Shown piece by piece: positions 28,364 through 36,646 of a DNA stretch of 64,000 nucleotides. The notes beneath the pieces were generated by a model that did no database searches, was not told where the DNA came from, and saw nothing but the letters and a program-made list of their open reading frames with translations. The stretch is from contig CATOTC010000003.1 in NCBI GenBank assembly GCA_951812975.1, positions 62,001-126,000 on the forward strand, read 5' to 3'. Positions within the stretch are counted from its first letter, which is position 1, and every line of letters begins with the position of its first letter. Origin of the DNA: an uncultured Acidimicrobiales bacterium. Lineage in GTDB: Bacteria > Actinomycetota > Acidimicrobiia > Acidimicrobiales > Aldehydirespiratoraceae. Both the position numbers and the translations under genes were made by a program.

Positions 28364-28755
28364 ACCGAACACCAGTCAATCCCTGGTCGTGGTCGCTGAG
28401 ATTCGGCTACAACCAGGCCGAAATACTCGAGGGAACCAAGCGTCAACTGGTCTGCGCTGGTCAAACCTCCGTTGATGCCGAGGGCGACCCGCAACACCCA
28501 GGTCACATGCGGAACCAGATCACGCTCGCTCTGGACAACCTAGAGACAGTACTCCGCGCTGCCGACATGGGGCTCTGCGATGTCACGCGCCTCAATGTCT
28601 ACGCCACGGATGTGGACGAAGCCATTGCGAACTTCGAGGTGCTCGCCGCCCGATTCGGACCCGTCGGTGCCTCTCCCCCAATGACCCTGCTAGGCGTCAC
28701 GAGGCTCGCCGTCCCAGGACTCATGGTCGAGATCGAGGCCACCGCCGCAGACTGA
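28360..28755 (+). CDS. RidA/YjgF-family protein
   Basis: 131-residue trimeric RidA-fold protein, usually hydrolysing reactive enamine/imine intermediates to 2-keto acids. Family segments: KRQLVCAGQTSVDAEG, QITLALDNLETVLRAAD, VTRLNVYATDVD. The Arg typical of the IPAR-type active site is not obvious at the C-terminus (GVTRLAVPGLMVEIEA has the R-L-A-V-P-G-x-x-V-E-I-E form), so deaminase activity is plausible but not sure. GAGGGGAC lies before the ATG. Divergent from the WYL regulator. Confidence 0.88.
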   Translation: MNRTPVNPWSWSLRFGYNQAEILEGTKRQLVCAGQTSVDAEGDPQHPGHMRNQITLALDNLETVLRAADMGLCDVTRLNVYATDVDEAIANFEVLAARFGPVGASPPMTLLGVTRLAVPGLMVEIEATAAD

Positions 28756-28828
28756 CCGTCTTCTATCCGTGTCGATGGTCACCTCCCAGTCGTCGGCTTC
28801 GTCGTTCTTGCGCCAGGTGATGGAGTTG

Positions 28829-29821
28829 TTAGCGTGACGCAGCCGACGCTGGCTTCTGTCCCCGCCGAAGAGTTCGGTTCACGCGAGGCGACGACGGGCC
28901 GCTGTAGGAGTTCTGGGCGGTCTGAGCGCCTTTGAGGAGCGTAAGGAATTCCAACGCGTGCCTGTGCGCTGCTGGATGGTTCGGCAGGTAGGCGTTGATC
29001 ATCCCGGCGTCGGGAATGACGATACCCGGGACGCGCACGAGAGTTCCGGCCTCGATCCGGGAGCTGACTGACCGCTCCCACCCCAACGCAACGCCTTCAC
29101 CCCGTTCAGCCAGATCGAGACAGACTTGGTATGAGCTGAACACAAGCGCGCCGGTGCATTCGGCGTCTTGCGCGCCGGCCGTTGCCAGGAAATCGGGCCA
29201 AGTCGTCCAGCTGGGATCGTCATACTCGACGTGCAACAGCGGGAGGCGAGCGAGGTCGTCGGGAGTTACTCGGAGCGGCAGTCGAGCCGCGAAGGAGGGT
29301 GAACACACGGGGAACACGGCTTCCTCGGCGATGAACTCGACGTTGTACCTGCTCGACTCGCTTGGGCCGTACTGCACGGCGACGTCGAAGTCCTCGCGTG
29401 TGCTCTCGATCGGCTCACACCACGACAGGACCCTGACGTTCAGTTTCGGGTGCTTGCGCTGCAACTCGCTCACCACCGGCGCCACCATCGTTGATGTCAG
29501 CGCAAGGCTGGCGAGGATCGTCAGCGAGTCGTTCTCGCTTCCTCGCCGTCTAAGATGGTTAGCGGTGGAGGACAGTTCACTGAGTGACAGTCGAACAGAT
29601 GCCACTAGTGTCTCCGCTGCTGCCGTTGGTGTCACGTCGTAGCGATGCCGGTCGAACAGGCTGATTCCGAGGTCCACTTCGAGTTCACGAACTCGTCTGC
29701 TCACCGTGGCTTGCGACGTGTATATCTCCTCTGCCGCACGCGTGAAGCTCCGATGCCGGTACGCGGCTTCGAACGCGACGAGCGTGGCCAGCGGGGGCAG
29801 CAAGCGATCGAAATTAGTCAT
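28829..29821 (-). CDS. LysR-family transcriptional regulator
   Basis: 330 residues with the N-terminal LysR HTH (LVAFEAAYRHRSFTRAAEEIYTSQATVSRRVRELE) and a periplasmic-binding-protein-like effector domain. The last 40 residues are Arg/Ser-rich and may be tail extension. Divergent from the EamA transporter gene, which it most likely controls. Confidence 0.92.
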   Translation of the reverse strand: MTNFDRLLPPLATLVAFEAAYRHRSFTRAAEEIYTSQATVSRRVRELEVDLGISLFDRHRYDVTPTAAAETLVASVRLSLSELSSTANHLRRRGSENDSLTILASLALTSTMVAPVVSELQRKHPKLNVRVLSWCEPIESTREDFDVAVQYGPSESSRYNVEFIAEEAVFPVCSPSFAARLPLRVTPDDLARLPLLHVEYDDPSWTTWPDFLATAGAQDAECTGALVFSSYQVCLDLAERGEGVALGWERSVSSRIEAGTLVRVPGIVIPDAGMINAYLPNHPAAHRHALEFLTLLKGAQTAQNSYSGPSSPRVNRTLRRGQKPASAASR

Positions 29822-29926
29822 TTGGTTTCTGTATTTCTGGTCTCAAACAACGTTCGCCTGAATGGGTCTTCAGGACCGTACGGTATTCGAAACCAGCATA
29901 TCTCAATGCTCACTTGAAGGACCCCG
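29822..29926. promoter_or_regulatory. LysR/EamA divergent control region
   Basis: 105 nt between the two starts. GCAT-N6-ATGC at 29898-29911 (GCATATCTCAATGC) is a short dyad of the kind LysR regulators bind. It lies 16 nt before the transporter ATG. Confidence 0.45.
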
Positions 29927-30823
29927 ATGACTTCATCGAAAGCTGCCTCGCCTCGTCGCTGGCACGGACCCGCTCTAGTCCTAGCTTCTGCGGTCATGTT
30001 CAGCTTCTCAGGTGTGCTGACCAAAGCCATCGAAGCCGGAAGCTGGACGATCCTGACCTGGCGTGGACTTGTCGGCGGTGTCGGCATAGGGATCTACGTT
30101 TGGGCCCGCAACAGAGACCTGCCGATCAGGGACGCGTTCCGACTCGGCCGTCACGGATGGCTCGTAGCCACGGTCGGCGCCGTCGGGTCCATCACGTTCA
30201 TCGTCTCGTTCAAGAACACCTTCGTCGCCAACGTCGCGGTGATCTATGCCGCTATCCCATTCGTCGCAGCGCTCCTCGAGCGCCTGATTCTCGCAGAACC
30301 CATCCAGGCGCGGACCATCAAAGCGGCCGGTGCCTCGATCGTTGGCGTGTTGATAATCGTCTCTGGAAGCCTCGGGTCACCGAACATCGACGGCGACGTC
30401 GTCGCACTCGCAATGGTCGGCCTCAACGCGCTGTACATGGTCCTCATCCGTGCGTACCCCAACACCGACTCCGTTCTCGCTGGAGCAGCCGGTGGAGTCC
30501 AACTGTTCGCCGCCGGTTGGTTCTTCACAGACCCCCTCAATGTCACCAACGCCGACGCAGTTCTCCTTTTAGTTTTCGGTCTCGTGTTCGCCGCCGCAAC
30601 AGTGCTATGGATCGAAGGAACCAGACTCATGCCCGCAGCCGAGTCGGGACTGCTAGGTTCGGCGGAAACGCCCGTAGCGATCGCGATGGCCTGGATAATC
30701 CTGAGCGAAACCCCACCACTCGCCAGCATCGTCGGCGCCATCATCGTGCTCGCCGCGGTTCTCCTTCACGCCCGAGCCGACTTCACCTCCGCGGTCGGTG
30801 GCAACCAAGTCACTGTCCGGTGA
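29927..30823 (+). CDS. EamA/DMT-family transporter
   Basis: 298-residue integral membrane protein with about ten hydrophobic segments in two EamA repeats (first from residue 15, second from about 155). Likely exports a metabolite or amino acid. The ATG at 29927 has AAGGA 9 nt upstream. Its stop codon lies inside the first copy of the 229-bp direct repeat, so its last codons may have been affected by the rearrangement. Confidence 0.9.
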   Translation: MTSSKAASPRRWHGPALVLASAVMFSFSGVLTKAIEAGSWTILTWRGLVGGVGIGIYVWARNRDLPIRDAFRLGRHGWLVATVGAVGSITFIVSFKNTFVANVAVIYAAIPFVAALLERLILAEPIQARTIKAAGASIVGVLIIVSGSLGSPNIDGDVVALAMVGLNALYMVLIRAYPNTDSVLAGAAGGVQLFAAGWFFTDPLNVTNADAVLLLVFGLVFAAATVLWIEGTRLMPAAESGLLGSAETPVAIAMAWIILSETPPLASIVGAIIVLAAVLLHARADFTSAVGGNQVTVR

Positions 30824-30829
30824 CTTGGT
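30804..30829. terminator. Hairpin spanning the EamA stop codon
   Basis: ACCAAGTCAC and GTGACTTGGT are perfect 10-bp arms with a 6-nt loop. The right arm belongs to the repeat copy that starts at 30816, so the hairpin exists only because of the rearrangement. No T tract follows; termination activity is uncertain. Confidence 0.45.
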
Positions 30830-31044
30830 GTGTTCCGGGGCCGACTTCGGTCTCGGTGGACCCGAGCGTGATCGTTGCGGTCGAGCCGACTGGGATCGTC
30901 GCGTACAGGACCAGTTGCTCGTCGTGCTGCTCCCAGCGGACAGAGACCAGTCCGCGGGCGGTTTCGAGATCAGCTCGCGCTCGTGAGATCCGTTTCGCGG
31001 GATCAGGTACGGGGCGAATGAGTATGTGCTCGTACCCGGGGCGT
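30816..31044. repeat. 229-bp direct repeat, copy A (orphan rhamnosidase 3' fragment)
   Basis: Matches 32291-32519 without any gap and with about nine mismatches (near 96% identity by eye). Copy B is the 3' coding end of the alpha-L-rhamnosidase gene; copy A has no gene attached. It abuts the EamA stop on the left and a truncated CoA-transferase gene on the right. Confidence 0.93.
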
Positions 31045-31294
31045 CCACGAGCTTGAGCACGATCTCGCGGCCCTCCGGTGACTGGAGGTCGGCGGTTACG
31101 GACTGCTTGTTACGATTGAACACGGCGAAGTGGCCCGAGTACGTGCCGCTTCGCCACGATCATAAGGGGTCACCTCCGTCGCGTTTCTCGACCTTGACGA
31201 TCTCGGCTCCGAGATCACCGAGCATCTGGCTGGCAAGCGAACCTGTGACCAACGTGGTGATCCTTACGATGCGAATTCCATCTAGCGCAGCCAT
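31045..31294 (-). pseudogene. CaiB/BaiF (class III) CoA-transferase remnant
   Basis: From ATG 31294, preceded by GGAGGATTGAG, the reading MAALDGIRIVRITTLVTGSL, then AEIVKVEKRDGGDPL, is the start of a class III CoA-transferase. An in-frame TGA follows directly after GGDPL. After the stop the same frame continues with the next conserved block (FNRNKQSVTADLQSPEGREI). The gene ends at the junction with repeat copy A, about 80 codons in, where about 400 are normal. Clearly broken by both a nonsense change and truncation. Confidence 0.85.
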
Positions 31295-31463
31295 CTCAAT
31301 CCTCCGATTACTCTCGTCGACACCGCGATGATTCTGATGGCATGACAGAGGGGGCGTCCAATACCGATCCAAGAGCAGGACACCGTGAAGATGGTATGGG
31401 CTGCGGGTTGACCGAGTATCAGCGACACGACACCATCTCGGATGAGAGATTGGAGCCCAGTTG

Positions 31464-32171
31464 GTGACCTATAGCTATCCGCCGCCGGACATTGCGGGAC
31501 GACACTCGTTCGTCGAACTCGACTTCGAAAGGTATCCGCCCGACGAGATGCATCAGCGGGCGACCGAATTCTACGAGTCGATGAAGGGTCGCCGCAGCGC
31601 TCGCGTGTTCAGTGACGAGCCGGTGCCGCGCGAACTCATCGACCTCGCGATCCAGACCGCTGGAACCGCTCCGTCGGGAGCGCACCATCAGCCGTGGACT
31701 TTCGTCGTCATCGGCGACCCGGAGACCAAGCGTCAAATCCGCGAGGCAGCCGAAGCCGAGGAGCAACAGAACTATGAGGGAGGCCGAATTGGTAAGGAAT
31801 GGCGAAAAGCACTCGAGCCGCTCGGCACCACAGCCGAGAAGCCCTACCTCGAACGGGTCCCATGGATCGTTGTCGTCTTCGAGCAACGCTTTCAGCGAAC
31901 AGCAACTGGAGAGAAGCGTCACAACTACTACGTCAAGGAGAGCGTGGGTATCGCGTGCGGCATGTTCATCGCGGCGCTGCACACGATGGGCCTCGCCACG
32001 CTCACCCACACACCGTCGCCCATGGCGTTTCTCTCGCGGCTTCTGGAACGGCCGGACAACGAGCGCCCCTCGATCCTGTTTCCTATCGGCTATCCGGAAC
32101 CCGGGTCGGTCGTCCCCGATCTCGACCGCAAGTCGCTGCAGGAAATCGCGGTCGACTATCCGCCCAGCTGA
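31464..32171 (+). CDS. Iodotyrosine-deiodinase-like nitroreductase-fold flavoprotein
   Basis: 235-residue FMN nitroreductase-fold protein whose signature is that of the IYD branch: RRSARVFSDEPVPRELI, TAGTAPSGAHHQPWTFVV, SVGIACGMFIAALHTMGLAT. The active-site lid that grips the zwitterion of halotyrosine in IYD has counterparts of the human Glu157, Tyr161 and Lys182 at about Glu100, Tyr104 and Lys126. Reductive dehalogenation of a halogenated tyrosine or phenol is therefore plausible. GTG 31464 is preferred (TTGGAG upstream); TTG 31461 is possible. Flanked by the two repeat copies. Confidence 0.85.
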   Translation: MTYSYPPPDIAGRHSFVELDFERYPPDEMHQRATEFYESMKGRRSARVFSDEPVPRELIDLAIQTAGTAPSGAHHQPWTFVVIGDPETKRQIREAAEAEEQQNYEGGRIGKEWRKALEPLGTTAEKPYLERVPWIVVVFEQRFQRTATGEKRHNYYVKESVGIACGMFIAALHTMGLATLTHTPSPMAFLSRLLERPDNERPSILFPIGYPEPGSVVPDLDRKSLQEIAVDYPPS

Positions 32172-32287
32172 CTGGCGCTGGTGCTCGATCCACGCGTTGT
32201 TCGGACCCGCCGTGCGGTCCACGACGCCGTCCTGTGTCTGTTGGAGCATGCAGGCTGAGAATCGGTGACGCACGGCAGGCGTGGTCG
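32172..32287. other. Short intergenic remnant between flavoprotein and rhamnosidase
   Basis: 116 nt between convergent genes. Nothing recognisable beyond the edge of repeat copy B just to the right. Confidence 0.4.
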
Positions 32288-34960
32288 CTATCCGGTGACT
32301 TGGTGTGTTCCGGGGCCGACTTCGGTCTCGGTGGACCCGAGCGAGATCGTTGCCGTCGAGCCGACTGGGATCGTCGCGTCCAGGACCAGTTGCTCGTCGT
32401 GCTGCTCCCAGCTAACCGAGACCAGTCCGCGGGCGGTTTCGAGATCAGCTCGCGCCCGTGAGATCCGTTTCGCGGGATCAGGTACGGGACGAATGAGTAT
32501 GTGCTCGTATCCGGGGCGTTCAGGGTCTGTGTCGACTCCGGCGACGTAACGGTGCAGAAACTCACCGATGGCGCCGAACGCGTAGTGGTTCTGCGACACG
32601 TCGCTGACCGATCCGTCGGGCGCTATCGCATCCCATGTCTCCCAGATGGTCGTGGCGCCCTTCGAGATCGGGTACAGCCACGACGGGACCTCTTCGTTCA
32701 ACAACACGTCGTAGGCGAGTTCGGTATGACCGGTGTCTACGAGGGTCGGGCACAACAGTGGTGTCATGGTGAACCCTGTCGACAACTTTGAGCCGTTCGC
32801 CCTGACCGCGTCGGCCAGCGCCTCACCTGCGGCGGCACGGTGCGCCCCGGCGACCAACCCGAAGGCGAGCGATGCGACCAGTCCGATCTGGTCTCGACGC
32901 TTCGGCAGACCGTCGGTGTCGAAGAGTCGGTCGCGCGCCGCGTGGACGACGAGCTGGTGCCGGTCGGTGAGTCGCTCTGCGGCATGGTCGAAATCGAGCA
33001 GCGCGGCGATGTCGGCCACGATCGCCAGGGTGTTGACGTAATAGGCGGTCGCGATCAGAGGATCGGGCCGGAGCAGGCCTCGCAGCCAGTTCCTGGTGAG
33101 GGTCTCCCCCGGCGCAAGCCACTCGGCCCATTGAAACCCCTGCTCGATGATGTGTTCATGTTGCCAACCACGCCGTCGTCGCGGCTTGAGCACTTCCCAC
33201 CACGGATCCCGACGGGCCCGTCGCTCGAGGTAGTCCACCCAGCGGTTCATCGTGGCGTAGTTGTCTTCTAGGACTCGGCGGTCGCCGTAGAACTGGTACA
33301 TCGTCCAGGGGACGAGTACACAGGCGTCGGCCCAAGCGGCGGCCCCGTGGGTGGGGCGCATGTAGAACGAGTCATAGCTTTTGCTCACGGGGACTACGCA
33401 GGGGATGCGTCCGTCCCGAAGTTGATCTTCGCGAACATCACCCAGCCATTTGGTGAGCACACCGGCGATGTGGCGATTGAGCGCTCCGGTACGGGCATAA
33501 ACGGCGATGTCTCCGGTCCACCCGGCCTTCTCGCGCGTCGGGCAGTCGGTTGGAATGTCAACGAAGTTCGCCAGCTGCGACCGATCGATGTTCTCGACGA
33601 GTTGGTTCAGTCCGGGATGGGAGCATTCGAAGTGTCCCACCCTTGGAGAATCGCTGCTGAGGACCAGCGCCGTGAAGTTGTCGACCGTGGGTGCGCAGGG
33701 GCCGGGCCACTCATCGAGCCGCGCGTAGCGGAACCCGTGATAGGTGAAGCGCGCTGCGTACTCCTCGCCCTCTGGACGACCCGCCAAGGTGTAGCTGACC
33801 TGCTGGCGGGAGTGCCCGAATGTGTCGGCGGTGAACTCACCTTCTGCGGTGAGGGTCTCACCATGGGTGATCTGGATTCGTGATCCGGATGGACCGCTCA
33901 CGGTGAAATGTACGACTCCCGCGAGATTCTGGCCGAAGTCGACGACGGTTTCGCCGGACGGGGTGACGAGGATCTGTTGCGCACCGACACGTTCGATCAC
34001 CCGGACGCTGGGACCAGTTTGGGCACAGAGCCGGTCCGTCGGCCCTTGGGGTGTTCGGACTCGGCTCCAACTGTCGTCGACGAAACCGACCTCGGACCAT
34101 CCGTCCGGTTCGAGGCGAGCGTCGCAGATCTCGCCATGAAACAGGCATGCGGCTCGCACACCGCCTTCGCTGCAGGTCCACGATGTGTCGGTGGTGACGA
34201 CAGGCTCGCCATCGATCTCGATCCGGGCAATGGCCGCAACGTGCTTGCCCCAGTTGTTGGGCTTGCGGGACACGCCGACCCGGCCGCGCCACCAGCCGTC
34301 AGCCAGAGTGATCCCGATTGCGTTGCGTCCCGGGCGAAGATGGGCGGACACGTCATAGGTCTGGTACTGGATTCGGTGCTCGTAAGCCGTGAATCCCGGG
34401 CGGAACCAATCGTCGGTGACCGCGACGCCATTGACCTCAACGTCGTACACGCCGAGTGCGGAGATGTAGAGACGGGCCTCCCCCACTTCTGTGACGTCGA
34501 ACTCCCGGCGAAGGATCGGGCTCGGCCGGCCACCGTTGCTCTCTGGGCTCTCCGGCGGACCAATCCAAACGCTGCGATGCCAGTCGGAGAAATCCAACAG
34601 GCCCATTTCGAAAGTGCTCGACTCACTCCAGTCCCCCGGTTCCAGGCCACCGTCCCAGACCCGAACTCGCCACGAGCACCGCTGTCGAGATTTCAGCGGC
34701 AGCCCCGCGTACGGGATCAAGACCTGAGCCGAGCCGTCGACCCTGCCGGTTCCCCAAACAATCTCGTCGTGCGTCACCACCTCAATCTCGTATGCGTCTT
34801 GCACCCCATTGGAGTTCTCGGATTCGAGCTGCCACGAGAATCGGGGCTTACCCACCCCAAGCCCGAGCGGATTTCGCTCATATTCGGTCCTCAGATTGAT
34901 CGGCAGCACAGCGCACAGTCTCGCGCCACTCCCCACGGTTCCACCATCCACCACGACCAA
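32288..34960 (-). CDS. Alpha-L-rhamnosidase, GH78
   Basis: About 890 residues. N-terminal Ig-like and jelly-roll modules (RTEYERNPLGLGVGKPRFSW, DWHRSVWIGPP) are followed by an (alpha/alpha)6 catalytic barrel with DCPTREKAGWTGD holding the catalytic acid Glu and flanking Asp residues, and TTIWETWDA with the presumed base Glu. Removes terminal rhamnose from glycosides. No signal peptide is visible, so probably cytoplasmic. The start is uncertain: TTG 34960 opens the frame, and later GTG codons are possible. Its last 76 codons are the source of the 229-bp repeat. Isolated, with no sugar operon around it. Confidence 0.9.
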   Translation of the reverse strand: MVVVDGGTVGSGARLCAVLPINLRTEYERNPLGLGVGKPRFSWQLESENSNGVQDAYEIEVVTHDEIVWGTGRVDGSAQVLIPYAGLPLKSRQRCSWRVRVWDGGLEPGDWSESSTFEMGLLDFSDWHRSVWIGPPESPESNGGRPSPILRREFDVTEVGEARLYISALGVYDVEVNGVAVTDDWFRPGFTAYEHRIQYQTYDVSAHLRPGRNAIGITLADGWWRGRVGVSRKPNNWGKHVAAIARIEIDGEPVVTTDTSWTCSEGGVRAACLFHGEICDARLEPDGWSEVGFVDDSWSRVRTPQGPTDRLCAQTGPSVRVIERVGAQQILVTPSGETVVDFGQNLAGVVHFTVSGPSGSRIQITHGETLTAEGEFTADTFGHSRQQVSYTLAGRPEGEEYAARFTYHGFRYARLDEWPGPCAPTVDNFTALVLSSDSPRVGHFECSHPGLNQLVENIDRSQLANFVDIPTDCPTREKAGWTGDIAVYARTGALNRHIAGVLTKWLGDVREDQLRDGRIPCVVPVSKSYDSFYMRPTHGAAAWADACVLVPWTMYQFYGDRRVLEDNYATMNRWVDYLERRARRDPWWEVLKPRRRRGWQHEHIIEQGFQWAEWLAPGETLTRNWLRGLLRPDPLIATAYYVNTLAIVADIAALLDFDHAAERLTDRHQLVVHAARDRLFDTDGLPKRRDQIGLVASLAFGLVAGAHRAAAGEALADAVRANGSKLSTGFTMTPLLCPTLVDTGHTELAYDVLLNEEVPSWLYPISKGATTIWETWDAIAPDGSVSDVSQNHYAFGAIGEFLHRYVAGVDTDPERPGYEHILIRPVPDPAKRISRARADLETARGLVSVSWEQHDEQLVLDATIPVGSTATISLGSTETEVGPGTHQVTG
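32291..32519. repeat. 229-bp direct repeat, copy B (inside the rhamnosidase gene)
   Basis: In-frame 3' end of the rhamnosidase gene, excluding only its stop codon (CTA at 32288-32290 on the plus strand). Same orientation as copy A, 1.5 kb away. Confidence 0.93.
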
Positions 34961-35014
34961 TCGAACTACACGCTCAAGATCGACGAGCGAGGTGCAGCCC
35001 CTCGCGCTCGCTGC

Positions 35015-35734
35015 TCAGGAGGACTCTCCAACGACGAGCAGTCGCAGCGAAGCAACAGCGAGTTCGGAGAGACCTGGCGCCTCGGTGAGAGTGGCGATCG
35101 TTCGCCGCTCGCTCCTTGTCAGGCCAGCACGCTCACGGTCGGCCACGCCGAGAAGCCTGGCCAATGAGTCGAAGTCCCGTAAGTGCTTTTCTCGACTTGC
35201 CGCTGATTGCGAGGATATCTTCGTGACCGCGGCGGCCTTGGCGAGCAGTGCTCCAACGATGTCTGGTCGGCGAATCTGACCGGTAACGCCATCGACCTCC
35301 ACAACGACCACTCCGCTACGGCCGAAGGCTTGGGTCGTTCCCGGTACCTCAATTGTCCGGCCTGTTCCGAGACGGAGCCGAGTCCTTCTGCCAACGTTGT
35401 CGGGGGCAAGCACGTCGATTATCGCTGCCTGCCGTCGATAGCGATGAGCCGTGCCCTCTGGCCCGGGCGAATCCTGGGCGAACCCAGAGTTGACGAGCGT
35501 CGAGTGAATCCTTTCTAGACCCACCGGCTCAGCCCGCAGGTCAACTACTACGTCCACGTCGTGGGTCGGCCGGACTTCAGTCGCCTTACGTTCCACCTCG
35601 TGCAGAAACACCATCTGGCCGCCAACCAGCAACCAGTTTGCGCCAAACGCGGGAGCAAGTTCGACCAGAGCCGACCACGACTCCGCCTGTCCGCCGAGTA
35701 ACGGCGCCAGGACAACCACAGAAGACTCAGCCAC
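35015..35734 (-). CDS. Nucleotidyltransferase-fold protein, toxin-like
   Basis: 239 residues with a minimal nucleotidyltransferase core: LLVGGQMVFLHEV followed by RPTHDVDVVVDLR (the D-x-D metal pair). Similar proteins include AbiEii-type toxins that modify tRNA or other targets. GTG 35734 has GAGG at short spacing and overlaps the upstream gene by 8 nt, the coupling expected of a toxin-antitoxin pair. The longer frame from 35779 lies inside the partner gene. Confidence 0.75.
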   Translation of the reverse strand: MAESSVVVLAPLLGGQAESWSALVELAPAFGANWLLVGGQMVFLHEVERKATEVRPTHDVDVVVDLRAEPVGLERIHSTLVNSGFAQDSPGPEGTAHRYRRQAAIIDVLAPDNVGRRTRLRLGTGRTIEVPGTTQAFGRSGVVVVEVDGVTGQIRRPDIVGALLAKAAAVTKISSQSAASREKHLRDFDSLARLLGVADRERAGLTRSERRTIATLTEAPGLSELAVASLRLLVVGESS

Positions 35735-36368
35735 TCGCCTCGACAAGGTTCTTCGCCGCGACCCAATGGCGAGGGTCACCAGAGTCCATCAAATCCAACG
35801 CCACCGCAGCACGGGGCGCTAAACGCTCCCTCGCCTCACCCTGATCGACTGCGGCACTCTCAGCGAAAGGCCACACGTCATCAGGCACCACACGAAAGAT
35901 CACACTGCCGAACTGATCTGGAACCGCAGCTACGAGCGCACCCATCTCATTGTTCAGTGAGGCTGAAACGTAGAGGTAGGCCACTGCGTCGTCGCCTCGC
36001 AGCAGTTCGCCGTAGCCGTTCGCAGCGACCGCGCCACTGACCAAGGCCCCGTCCTGCTCGAACACAAATTCGAGGTCCGCACGGCTCATTTCGTAGCGAT
36101 GAATCGCTCCCCGGTTGCGGTACTTACTGACATTGGACAGATCCACCTCGACTAAGGCGATTGCCTCCCACGCACGTGCCGCGTTCAGCGGGCGCCCACG
36201 ACTGTTCGACAACTGTCGGCGCGAATCGATCGACCCCCGCGAAACCGCCCAAGCGTTTCCGAACCTTACGCCCGGAACGTCTCCTGCCACCACGAGTTGG
36301 CGAACACGCTCGGAGGAAACACCGAGCAGCGCCGACGCGTCTGCGAGCGAAAGCAGGTCTGAAGCCAT
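35727..36368 (-). CDS. HTH protein, putative antitoxin of the NTase pair
   Basis: 213 residues: an excisionase/MerR-like helix-turn-helix at 1-50 (LLSLADASALLGVSSERVRQLVVAGDVPGVRFGNAWAVSR), then an unassigned alpha/beta domain (GAIHRYEMSRADLEFVFEQDG, VIFRVVPDDVW). ATG 36368 follows a perfect-spacing promoter with an embedded palindrome, typical of an autoregulated antitoxin. Overlaps the downstream NTase gene. Not a recognised AbiEi sequence; function is inferred from arrangement. Confidence 0.65.
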   Translation of the reverse strand: MASDLLSLADASALLGVSSERVRQLVVAGDVPGVRFGNAWAVSRGSIDSRRQLSNSRGRPLNAARAWEAIALVEVDLSNVSKYRNRGAIHRYEMSRADLEFVFEQDGALVSGAVAANGYGELLRGDDAVAYLYVSASLNNEMGALVAAVPDQFGSVIFRVVPDDVWPFAESAAVDQGEARERLAPRAAVALDLMDSGDPRHWVAAKNLVEASG

Positions 36369-36374
36369 GTCTGT

Positions 36375-36403
36375 ATAATATTGGAATGTTCCAATATTTA
36401 CAA
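36375..36403 (-). promoter_or_regulatory. Promoter with a 22-bp operator between -35 and -10
   Basis: On the minus strand TTGTAA (36398-36403), 17 nt, then TATTAT (36375-36380), which ends 6 nt before the ATG: leaderless. A perfect dyad, AATATTGGAA and TTCCAATATT with a 2-nt centre (36377-36398), fills the spacer exactly. Repressor binding here would block RNA polymerase. Confidence 0.85.
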
Positions 36404-36646
36404 GAGAATAGGCCACCTAGCAGATTGGCATCGCTCAGGCTGCGTTCTCGCGGCCCGTCGGAACGCACAGCCTTGGTTGTTTCAGTTCTACTTCCCAGGC
36501 TGATGCGAGCAAGACGTCCGGGAACGACACTTCCTTTTCTGCCGTGCCGGTTGCTGACTGCCGCAGCTTGACCGGCCTTCTCGCCCTCGGTCTCGACTTA
36601 GATGCACGGTTGCGGCAACACCCGAGAAGTGCGGAACCTCGGGAAC
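36404..36646. other. Intergenic stretch without recognised content
   Basis: About 240 nt between the HTH promoter and the dehalogenase 3' end. Open frames here lack family features or ribosome-binding sites; no terminator hairpin was identified. Confidence 0.4.

Noticed and set aside
28756-28828. Minus-strand peptide fragment (SITWRKNDEADDWEVTID) after RidA
   Set aside because: Looks protein-like but is too short, has no start, and overlaps the LysR 3' end; possible remnant only.
33908-35167. 419-codon plus-strand open frame
   Set aside because: Antisense to the rhamnosidase gene; composition is that of a shadow frame and no family is recognisable.
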